A stretch of 64,000 bases of DNA from Apricaphanius iberus (Eukaryota; Chordata; Actinopteri; Cyprinodontiformes; Aphaniidae), in the NCBI GenBank assembly GCA_028564705.1, contig JAPXFQ010001135.1:372001-436000 (forward strand), given 5' to 3'. Positions 11,250 through 20,460 of the stretch are shown here, piece by piece (the first letter of the stretch is position 1; each line of letters opens with the position of its first letter). The position numbers and the translations under genes were made by a program. Under the pieces are notes generated by a model that worked only from the letters and a program-made list of their open reading frames with translations, had not been told where the DNA came from and made no database searches.

Positions 11250-12830
11250 AACGGCTTTGTACCGTCACCACATGCTTGCTAGGCATGAGGGATTATAGCA
11301 AGGTTTATGTATTAGAGAAAAGCCTTCTTACAAATGTGCAATAGAAGATGTGATTTGCTCATCAAGAATTAAAGTGAAAGTATGTAATCTGTTTATATCT
11401 ATCTTACATACAATGTGATTTGCTGGATTTTTTTCTTTCTTTTGCAGTCTGGCTCTTACAGTTGAAGGAGATTTATGTTAAAAATTACGGACCTCTCATC
11501 TTTTTAAATGCAAAATTTTTGGCTGCCAAATACTTTTTTGTCCCACTGCATTTCTGTATTTGGTCTTGAGAGGACATTTTTTTTCTACATTCCCTGAATA
11601 AATACGATAAAGTTAAAGTGAATAATGATAATAAAAAGTTTTGTTTGAGATTTTAAAGTTATCTTTTTGGTAATCAGGTCTCGTTTTTATACAAACAGGT
11701 CTCCACCACATGTCCTGCTGGTATCTGGAGGTTTTCACACCATGGATGCAATGTCACTGCTGTTGCCACATCATGCTGAGGAACGTGATTTGCTGCCAAC
11801 ACTATATTAAAGAAACAAGACCTGGCTCTGGAAATATTGTTCATCCTCAAAACTCTTATGTAATGTTGAGCCCACTGAGCTATTCATAGGCCCCAGAAGA
11901 TATGGCCAATATGCTGCTCAGACCTCCATGTTCTGGCTGATTATCTAAGATTGAATGTGATATACCATAAAACTACATAATGAAAGAAGGCATTAGAGAT
12001 TATAATAAACCAGAACCTAAATAAAGTTTTTGGAATGGAGTTACAGAATTATTCAATGTTGTTTTAGTCCTTGATAGTTCTTGATCCTTTTCCCCCCACT
12101 CTTGACAAGGTATGTGTGCCAACTGTGAATTCAGAGATCATTTTACACTAACTGTGTTTTATACATCCTTAAACATACTAAATGACTTTAATCTGCCTGA
12201 CGGGGGAGCAACTAGACAGCAGGTGTCAAAAACTTCTGCTAAATGTTAATTAAGGTTGCAGCATAACTCAAAGAAGCAGGAATATTTATACGTGTTAATA
12301 TCACTAGTATTTCCAGTTCTGAGGAGAATTTACAAAACGAATATGGATGTTGGATTAATTTGGAGTTAATGATGAGTTGGAATAGTATAATAATTTCCAG
12401 GGTGATATGATTGTAGTATAGACATCTTCCATTTTAAACCCAAAAATTGATGCTAAAGTTAGAATTTATTGAGGATTTTCTCAAATTCACATGAGTTAAA
12501 AATTAAAAATGCATGTTGAAATATATCCATATTATTTACGTTTTCCAGCAAAACAATTAGCCTGCAAATAAATTGGCCTTCAAAAATTTAACTGCAGAAA
12601 TTTTACCTGCAACTGTGGTAGTCTTCTGATAGAGTCTGAATCCTCGCCTGATAGAGTTGAGTGGCTTTTAGCCAATGAAATCATGCTTATCTGATCAGGT
12701 GGAACCACTTAAATTGAAACAAAGCCCAGCACTCTGGAACACCTCAATACGTCCACATTTTAAACATCAAGCTGTTGATTTGGGTTTAGGAAAATTTAAA
12801 GCTAGCTATTTTAACTTGTTCTATTTACAT
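11250..12830. other. AT-rich intergenic sequence
   Basis: No gene is recognised and no clear repeat. The sequence is AT-rich (poly-T near 11575) with only short open frames. Confidence 0.5.
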
Positions 12831-12833
12831 TGT

Positions 12834-12900
12834 ACCGCAGCCCCATGGTATTATGCTGCCACCACCGTGCTAACAGTTAGGACACTAATCTTATGTTTGG
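12834..12900 (-). mobile_element. Tc1-like transposase fragment
   Basis: GGTATTATGCTGCCACCACC and the surrounding 65 bases match the segment of fish Tc1-like elements whose complement encodes the GGGSIMLWG-type stretch between the first and second catalytic Asp. The fragment lies just before the left end of the larger Tc1 copy, so that copy inserted next to, or into, an older one. Confidence 0.55.
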
Positions 12901-12925
12901 CCTAACCCTGACATTTCCAAACATA

Positions 12926-14478
12926 TAGTGCTGTGAAAAAGTTTGACAGGTGTGGAAAAATGCTGTAAACAAAGAATGCTTTCAAAAATGGATTTTTTTT
13001 AAATAGTATTTTCATCAATCAACAAAATACAGTTAATGAACAAAAGAGATATCTCAATGAAACTAATATTTGGTGTGGCCACCCTTGCCTTCAAAACGGC
13101 ATCAATTCTTCTAAGTACACCTGCTCACAGTTTTTGAAGGAACTTGGCTGGTAGGTTGTTCCAAACATCTTGGAGAACTAACTACATATCTTCTGTAGAT
13201 GTAGGCTTCCTCACATCATTCTGTCTCTTCATGTAATCCTAAACAACTCCATAATGTTGAGGTCAGGGCTCTGTGGGGGCCATACCATCCCTTTTAGGTC
13301 TTCTTGTTTTTCTTTATGCTGAAGATAGTTCTTATTAACTGGCTGGATGTTTGGGGTCATTGTCCTGCTGCAGAATATATTTAAGCCCAATCATTCATAT
13401 CCCTGGTGGTATTGCAGGATGGATAAGTATCTGTCCGTATTTCTAAGCATTGTAAACACCTTTAATCCTGACCATCCAGCTCCATTTGCAGAAATTCAGC
13501 CCCAAATGTTCAAGGAACCGCCACCATTCTTGACTGTTGCCTGTAGACATTAATTATTGTACCATTCTCCAGCCATTGGACAAACAAACTGCCTTCTACT
13601 ACAACCACATATTTCAAATTTTTTGATTAATCAGTCCAGAGCCTCTGCTACTATTTTTCTGCTCCCTAGTTGCTATATTGTCGTTCATACTTGAGTCATT
13701 TTGCCTTGTTTCTACATCAGTGGTATGGGTTTTTGGCTGCAACTCTTCAATGAACACTTCCCCAGTCAGTAGATGGGTATACCTACAGTAGGTCCCACTG
13801 GTTTCTGCCAGTTCTGAACTTATGGCGATTCTGGACATCTTGCGATTTTGAAGGGTAATAGAGAAGGGAAGCTTTATGTGTCTTTTATCTGCTGCACCAA
13901 GTTTGCTTGTCAGACAATATATGATCCGCAACATTGCCCGTTTTTTTGTGCTTCTTCAAAAGAGCTTGAATAGCAAATTTTGAAACCCAAGTCTGGTTTG
14001 AAATCTTTGTCTGGCAGAGACCTTGCTGATGTAGTATAACTACCTTGTGTCTTGTTGCTGTCGTCAGTCTTGCCATGACATGACACCATCTTCCACAGCC
14101 TAATCTTGGTAGCAGAGTTTTGCTTTTCCTCCCCCAGTTGTAACACTCGTACACAACTGTTTCTATTCCACTCAATGACTGTGTTTCAACCTACTTGTGA
14201 CATTAATGATGATTATTACCTGTTTGGTATAATTGGTTGATCATGCACCTGACTATAATCCTACACAAGTCCTAACTTTGTGCAAGTTTACAGTACCTAT
14301 AAGAATTTATGCTGTTTTGAAGGCGAAAGGTATTGATTTGATTCAGATGTTGCTATTGTTTGCTCACTTTGCGCTTTGTAAATTGATAAATATAAACAAA
14401 AACAAATAATATTTTCTTATATTTCTGAAAGCATTCTTTGTTTACAGCTTTTTTTCATACCTGCATAAAATCTTTGTA
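12926..14478 (-). mobile_element. Tc1-like transposon with both terminal inverted repeats
   Basis: Both ends are present. The left repeat contains GCTGTAAACAAAGAATGCTT near 12962-12985. The right repeat, near 14425-14465, carries its exact reverse complement, and the match extends outward with CAGGTGTGG / CAGGTATG. TA dinucleotides flank both sides (about 12924 and 14479), as expected for Tc1/mariner target duplications. The length of about 1.55 kb fits the family. The interior encodes a broken transposase on the minus strand. A second, truncated copy of the same family lies at 55.1 kb on the plus strand. Confidence 0.85.
13062..14076 (-). pseudogene. Tc1-like transposase pseudogene
   Basis: The frame starts at ATG 14074-14076 with MARLTTATRHKVVILHQQG, the standard N-terminus of this fish Tc1 family (paired-like helix-turn-helix DNA-binding domain). 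The DNA-binding domain continues through LLKKHKKTGNV. A second segment reads KRHIKL, NRKMSRIAISSELAETSGT, the linker before the catalytic domain. From there the frame shifts several times and has stop codons. Near 13265 the SPDLN box of the DDE domain can be read, but the residue where the catalytic Glu belongs is disturbed (NIMELF). An intact protein of this family has about 340 residues; this copy cannot make one. It sits entirely within the terminal repeats of the element. Confidence 0.85.
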
Positions 14479-14489
14479 TAGTATTGTAC

Positions 14490-14757
14490 TTCTGGTCATT
14501 GAGGTGTAAAAGGTAAACTTTTGTTTCGTATGACCACAAAACTTTTCTCAAGACGGTACATGGCTTGTCCATGTGAACAGCTGCAAATTTCAGTCAAACT
14601 TCAAGATGTTGGCTTTTGAGCAGGGACCCTTTTAGTCAACATTGTTGTAAAACTGTGTTGATGGTGGACAATGACAACTGGTACACAGCAGTTGCCATGT
14701 CATGGCAACTTCAGCCACTTGGTGTCTTCTGGCCTGTTCCTGAGCATTTAAGCAATT
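14490..14757 (-). mobile_element. Fragment of a second Tc1/mariner family
   Basis: GACCACAAAACTTTTCTC and GTGGACAATGACAACTGGTA match fish Tc1/mariner transposase genes read in antisense, a family distinct from the element at 12.9-14.5 kb. It abuts that element almost directly. No frame is open and no ends are seen. The same family occurs at 55.75-55.95 kb and probably at 43.8 kb. Confidence 0.65.
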
Positions 14758-15190
14758 TTTTTTTCTATTGAGGAAATATTTTATGTAATCATTATTTAAC
14801 AAAAATTAACGAAATTAGGTCATGCAGGAGAAACAAAGCCTCTGTGTATTGTGTATAATGTTTTTGATAGCAATGCACCAGACTGCAGTATCACAGACGT
14901 CGGAGCAGCAAGAAATCTACAGGACGTTCTGGCTTTGGGAAACTGGCTCATGCTTTAATTGGACTGCATGTGTTTCTCCATCAGTGAGACAAGACGATTC
15001 AAAAGCTTATGTAGAGAAGAGATAAACATTGATAGCTAATTACTATATAATGTTTTAGAATAGAAGGGTTGGGGAGGTTCGAATGATGTTACTATTTGTA
15101 TGCACACTGTTGATCAGCATGCCACATTTAATCTAAAAAAACATCTCAAGGACCCCAGTCTTATCTCTGTTTAAGGAGAAAATATTATAC
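14758..15190. other. Non-coding sequence, one unassigned short frame
   Basis: A 67-codon plus-strand frame at 14822-15025 starts with a hydrophobic stretch (LCIMFLIAM-like) but has no promoter, splice context or recognisable family. I do not call it a gene. The rest is AT-rich. Confidence 0.4.
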
Positions 15191-15327
15191 CCAGCTGAGC
15201 CCTGTTGGCAGTGGTGAAGGTCCAGCCGAAGATAATGTCCACATCATGCTCATTGTCCTGCGTTGAGATCCTCTGCTCCAGCTTCAGAACTTTCTGGCTC
15301 AGCTTCACACAACCATCACACCCAGGG
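15191..15327 (-). CDS. Candidate internal coding exon, protein not identified
   Basis: On the minus strand a pyrimidine-rich tract and CCACTCACTTCCAG form a good acceptor. A 137-nt segment follows, and then CTGG|GTATAA, an acceptable donor. Only one of the three frames is open. It begins PGCDGCVKLSQKVLKLEQRI, a Cys-x-x-Cys pair followed by leucines in heptad spacing as in a short coiled coil, and ends near FGWTFTTANRAQL. Codon third positions are rich in G and C, unlike the AT-rich surroundings. If the donor is not used, the frame stops eight codons later. A Cys pair followed by a leucine heptad is also found after the EMI domain of matrix proteins such as EMID1 or COL26A1, but the rest does not let me assign it. 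The neighbouring exons are not found in the window, so the gene would have large introns. Confidence 0.45.
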
Positions 15328-15889
15328 CTGGAAGTGAGTGGAGGCATGGTGAAAACAAAAAGGAGTCAATGCGCCGATTAAAAACGCCACAGATAAAAAC
15401 AAATTATTAAACATTAAAAATTGGGTAAACTCGGTTAAAACCAGTCTAAAAAAGGCTTTAAAACCAGTTAAAAACCAAATTTGTTAGAGAGCCGGTCTTG
15501 GCTGGTCTCACAAACGTTGTCACAGACACTGATGTGTCACGAATGCTTTTGCACCAGCACGAGCACATGCATAGCTGCAAGTGAGAATGACAGTGCTCTG
15601 GCAGGGAGATCGCCAGGGGTAGCAGTGGCTGCTTAGGCCAATTAGCCTAAGCCAACTGTAGAAGCTGTTGAGTTTGGACTTGATCTTTGGAAACAATCCT
15701 AAACCGAAAAAAGATCTGTTATCTTTGTTTAAATCAGTTCATAGAGGAATGCTTTCTCAACAAAAGCCTTTTTGATAGTGGATTAATAAGCAGATTGGCC
15801 CTAAAGGCAAGACTACTCCATCGAATCTGTACAGGTAAGAACTGTGACTTACTAGCATTACTAACTCCGACTTCAAAACGTTTGGTTCT

Positions 15890-16059
15890 GTGCTTTTATG
15901 GTTGCAATGTAAAACTTAGCTTCATAGTTGTTTGAGTTTATGGTTTCAGTGCAAAATGTAGCTTAATTTCCCTCTACACTTGTGATTTCAATGTAAGACA
16001 TAGCTTCATATTTCTGTGTTTTTATGGTTTCAATGCAAATCGTAGCTTCATAGTGATTA
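15890..16059. repeat. Short minisatellite, about 45-bp unit, four degenerate copies
   Basis: The core TTATGGTTTCAATGCAAA...TAGCTTCATA is repeated four times with substitutions and small deletions (about 15891, 15935, 15984 and 16018). It lies just beyond the 3' end of the L2-like LINE and may be part of that element's 3' region or an independent minisatellite. Confidence 0.8.
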
Positions 16060-16244
16060 GTATTTATAAAAGGGTGCCAGGGAGGTTAACTATTACAAAG
16101 CTGACACATCTTGTAAAAGCCTCCGATTTTTCTCTGGTTCTTCAAAAACCTCCCTTTCAGGGTCAGTTATCGGATTATTTTCGTGTCGTTTTACAATCTC
16201 CAGTGTTGCCATTGTTCACCAATGTGATTTTTTTTTCCAAAATA

Positions 16245-17125
16245 CTAAAATGCAACACACTGAAAACTTCTGTTGAAAGAGTCAAAATGAGCCTTCAGGC
16301 GTGATTTAAAAACAGAAAGAGAGGGGACCATCCTAACTGCCAGAGGAAGCTGGTTCCAAAGATGGGGCGCACAGAGCGAGAATGCACGTTCTCCACGTTT
16401 CCTCACCCGAACCCCTGGGACCTGCAAGAGGCGGTGGTCTGCTGACCGGAGGGTCCGACCCGGTATGTAGGGCTGAACCATCTGAGACAAGTATTGGGGC
16501 ACATACAAGTAAAGTGATTTAAAAACAACAAGTAAAATCTTAAACTGTATGCAATAATGCACCGGGAGCCAGCGCAGGCGGGCCATGATGGAAGTAATAT
16601 GCTCCCTCCGTCTAGTGCTAGTTAAGAGGCGGGCATCCGCATTCTGCACCAGCTGAAGGCGCGCCACTGCAGCAGAGGTAGATCCATAAAAGAGGGAGTT
16701 TGCGTAGTCGAAACGCGAGATTACAAATGCATGGATCACCGTATGGAAGTCGTGCCTAGTTGGGATGGACTTCATGTTACACAGCCAACGAAGTTGAAAA
16801 AAGCTAGAACGAACAACCTGACCGATGTGGGAGTCCATCCGCAATTCAGGGTCCAAAATAACCCTAAGGTTAGTGACAGTCGGCTTCAATAAGTTAGAAA
16901 AACAGGGCGGCAGAACAGGGCTACCTGCAGTGGTTTAAAAGAAACATAAAATTGCAGTCGTATGCAGTCGGCAGCATACAAGTGATAAAACAGGCCGTAT
17001 CGTCTAAAAATGGCTGCCAAAAGGGCAATATAAAGGTTAAAAAGCAGAGGTCCTAAAATAGAGCCCTGGGGGACCCCGCAGGGCAGAGAGGAGGCTCCAG
17101 ATGAGTAATCCCCCAGGTTATCTTT
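16245..17125 (-). mobile_element. L2/CR1-type LINE, 5'-truncated reverse transcriptase copy
   Basis: On the minus strand the copy starts near 17125 with the reverse transcriptase segment CGVPQGSILGPLLFNLYIA, followed by the catalytic box, which reads YAAD instead of YADD (complement of about 16969-16980), so the first catalytic Asp is lost. About 60 codons normally following are missing. The reading then continues as an uninterrupted 214-codon frame (16245-16889) with KPTVTNLRVILD, WLPVHYCIQFKILL and FKSRLKAHFDSFN, the thumb and C-terminal region of L2-type LINEs. The endonuclease domain and 5' part are absent, as is usual after incomplete reverse transcription. It cannot move by itself. Confidence 0.85.
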
Positions 17126-17490
17126 GTCTGGTATTAAAATTTCTACCTAATTGGAAATATTTAAGTGTATGAAAAGGCAGAAAAAACACAACAAATCTGT
17201 AAGCAGGTCGATAACTTCTTGCAGCACATTATACATGTTTATGGAACATTTTGACTCATGTAGCTTTAGAGAAAATGGTAACCCTTTTTCATTCAACTCT
17301 TCCTTAAAAAGATCCCTGTAGCTGCATGTTGTATGAGGATTCCACTGTGTTAAAAAAAGGACCGTAATAAATCATTAAAAACTCTAAAATATTATTACAT
17401 TCCTGCACACGAAGATATATATATTATTTCACCAGAAGTGTGTATAGCCTGCTTTCATCTGTTATGTTTTCTATCAGGAGGAAAGTTAAA
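17126..17490. other. AT-rich non-coding sequence
   Basis: No gene or named repeat is recognised between the LINE and the candidate conserved block at 17.5 kb. Confidence 0.45.
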
Positions 17491-17499
17491 ATCAATCCG

Positions 17500-17760
17500 C
17501 TGGCATTCATGCCTTCATGATGTCACCTGTCGCTGGTGATCGTGGTCGGATGTTCAGGTTCGTCCTGCTGCATGGAGCATTGGGAGCTGCAGCGACGGGC
17601 TAGCCTCTGTGTTTGACATGCATCTCACTGCAGCGCTGCTGTCACAGCAAGACGCCCCTACTCTTGGAGAGTCTATTAGCTGTGCTTAATTAAACAAATG
17701 TGATTAGACTGATCCAAACTCACACAACTGAGTCCTCAGTAAGGAGAAGCAGAGAGGAAG
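17500..17760. promoter_or_regulatory. Candidate conserved non-coding element
   Basis: This is a unique, GC-balanced stretch in AT-rich surroundings, without repeat similarity or an open frame. It holds ATGATGTCACCTG (E-box-like CACCTG), CTGCAGCGCTGCTGTCACAG, and TGCTTAATTAAACAAATG with a homeodomain-type TTAATTAA core. This combination is common in fish developmental enhancers. The call rests on composition and motifs only. Confidence 0.3.
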
Positions 17761-19130
17761 TGGAGTCACGCATGGCTCAGCTTTATTAATAGCACTTGTT
17801 ACACATAACATCACTGCGAGCTGCGGAGTTGACACCTCACTAATGTGGACGTTTCAAGTCCACTCCCGAAATTTGCCAATCACAGTTTAGTGCCGACTGC
17901 TGAAAAGAGACAAAACTCTGAGTCGGGATAAACTAATAACAAATTGATTGCTGGTAATTTGGCGCAAACATGTGGGCGGGATTTAGCAACGGTTGTCTGC
18001 TGCAACCAGGTGGAAGTCAACTGGGAAATTTTCACTCACTTGTAAAACATGAATCACTGACAGACATGAAGAGATGAGAGGGAAACCAAAGCGTCTGCAT
18101 GTGCAGATATTTCAGGGGGATTTTAACTGTTAGTCATTTCGATTCACCATCAAGTGTAAATTGTTTCTGTCAGGAAATATTACTCTCTACCCAGCAGTGC
18201 AATAAGTTGGGAAAGAAAAAGTAGTAGAGGTACACATACTTTTAAAAACCTAGTTAAAGTTTGAACTCTCTCTGCTCTCTGCATTGCATCTCCTGAGTTA
18301 GACTGTGTGCTCATTACTCTTTCACACACAACCTTGTCCAGAGGAGTACTCTCTGTCCACGTCTCACTAATGGCTGATGGGTTTTGATGAGCGGCTTCAG
18401 GTAATACGGCTATATGTTATTGGGTCAATGCAGATTGAAACTAACAGGGTCTTTATTATTATCCCAACTTTGGTAACTTTTATTTAGGTACAATATCCAC
18501 TCAAACCCTCCTCTTTAGACAACAGCTTGCCCTGATTCTATTTAAATCTTTCAAATCTGTTTTTTATTTTATCTCTGAGTTTTGTAGCTTGTTGTTCCAT
18601 AAGGAGTCCTTATGCTGTCAAACAGCAGACAGCTCAGGGTTAAAGGTATTGTTTAGGTTATGAAATGCCATTATTTGAACATAGAAATATTCTTTAAAGG
18701 TTCTGGTACCCCTTAAAGAGCTTTTAAACTCATGCCTACCATTGCTCTATTAGTGATGTCACTATTTATACCCATTGGTGGGGTTCTAGTTGATAAAGTT
18801 CCTCTCAAATCCAGTCCTGCACATTCTTGAACAGCTGGGTGAAAATGCGCCACTGAAATGTTTCATCCACATTGCATAACCCTGATTTTGGAAATGCATT
18901 TCAAGCTTGGTTCAAACAGCAGGTTTTATGCTGATTTCAGGCTTAATTTTCACATGTGGTATGTTCAGAGTACTTTTCTTGGAAGAACGTTTGGACCACT
19001 GCAATCAGAAATTGGGGATATTCAACATATTGGATTGTCTTTGTCGTGTCTATTGCAGCGTGTGTGGAGTGTTGCAAGGACAATCTAGGATTAGGGCTGG
19101 GCATCGAGAACCAAGCTTCTACTGGAACTG
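17761..19130. other. Non-coding sequence, no gene recognised
   Basis: Mostly unique AT-rich sequence. Overlapping short frames near 18.86-19.17 kb on both strands show no family resemblance and no splice context. Confidence 0.45.
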
Positions 19131-19135
19131 AGACT

Positions 19136-19288
19136 GAGTTTTCAATCCATCCATCCATCCATCCATTTTCTTAACCGCTTAATCCTTAATGGGTCGCGGG
19201 GGGGCTGGTGCCTATCTCCAGCTGTCAACGGGCGAGAGGCGGGGTACACCCTGGACAGGTCGCCAGTCCATCACAGAGTTTTCAATCC
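19136..19288 (-). mobile_element. 5'-truncated LINE tail with perfect 13-bp target duplication
   Basis: Read on the minus strand, the insert is the 3' end of a common fish non-LTR element (GTGATGGACTGGCGACCTGT, then CCAGGGTGTACCCCGCCTCT) ending in a (GGAT)n tail. It is flanked by identical copies of GAGTTTTCAATCC at 19136-19148 and 19276-19288, the signature of target-primed reverse transcription. Only about 125 bases were inserted. The family resembles RTE-type 3' ends, but I cannot fix the clade from this short piece. Confidence 0.85.
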
Positions 19289-20254
19289 TCCTAGACTAAT
19301 TTAATTTAAAAAATTTGATTCCTAGTTTTGATACCCAGTCTGCCGACCATAAGAAGAACCTGCTGAATAACAATGAAGAAGAATCCACCAGAAGTGTTAG
19401 TATTACTGCATAATCATGGAAAGTGTTTGGAGGCGCTCTAGGATGTGGCTTCACATTAGCAAACAAAACAACACGGCTCAGTTCGATACCCATAAGAAAA
19501 AACTGACTGCCCTTTGTTTGATGTGCTGTGCCAGGCTACCTTATTAGCTCTTCATCCCGGATGCAACCATCAGCCTAGCTCCCCATTGCAGTCTAAACCT
19601 GGTCAGTAAAACAGTAAAATATGTCTGATGTCAACACTGAGGCAAAAACCAAGTTATACTTGAACCGTTGTTCAGCTCAAATGTAAATACCCAGCTTAAG
19701 GTAGCTCATGTATTTGTTTTCATACTTAAACGGTCTGAGACTCCCAAGCTAACATTAACCAGGCAGCTGACAATACTCTACGCCTCCTCAATCCACCATT
19801 GCAGCCAAGGGTTATGCAACACCTAGAGGAGTTCCACAGACAGGTTTCTGATTTCATAATGTACCTGTAGCTAATCTGGACTGGATTGTTTAAATTGTTA
19901 TTGTTTGTTCAATATTGTGCACCAGGTTTGCCCAGTGTGCCCATTTCACAGTAAAGTAAAAAGTTCATAATTAACACACATTGGAGAACTTCAGACTATT
20001 TTATCAAGACTAACTGTTGCTTCAAAGAATCGGAACCGGGAATCATTTGAAACCAGAATCATTCATATTCAAATGATGCCCAACCCGATCAATCATAGTG
20101 ATGTGCCCTTTGTGCCAAGGCTATGAAGCGTGTGTCGAGAATTTTTATGAAGCCCGTATTGAGGCTTCTGTTGATTACGTGACGTTCAAGCCCTTACTAG
20201 CTGGCTGTACCATGTGACTGACTCATGAACCAGGTTGCTGGTTTTCTTAAAAAT

Positions 20255-20460
20255 TTGATTAGATTAGATATACTTTATTGATCCCACAAGAGGAAATTCT
20301 GTATACAGTACAACCCGTCCAAGAACATATCACAACAACAAACAATAAACAGACAAGGACCAGGTAAACTGACAGAGCTGCAAAGTATTTAGGTGAAAGA
20401 ATTATAATAATAAAATAACAACATAAGAGGCAGCAAAGAAGCTCCTGTTTCCCCATCACA
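20255..20460 (-). mobile_element. LINE 3'-end fragment with (TCTAATC) tail
   Basis: On the minus strand the fragment ends TGGGATCAATAAAGTATATC followed by TAATCTAATC. This is the 3' terminus of an abundant fish CR1/Rex1-like non-LTR family, with an AATAAA signal and a short tandem tail. The rest of the span is probably its 3' UTR. No coding part is visible. Confidence 0.55.

Noticed and set aside
14822..15025. 67-codon frame with a hydrophobic N-terminus
   Set aside because: Looks superficially like a secreted peptide, but there is no family match, promoter or splice context, and it lies in AT-rich DNA between transposon debris.
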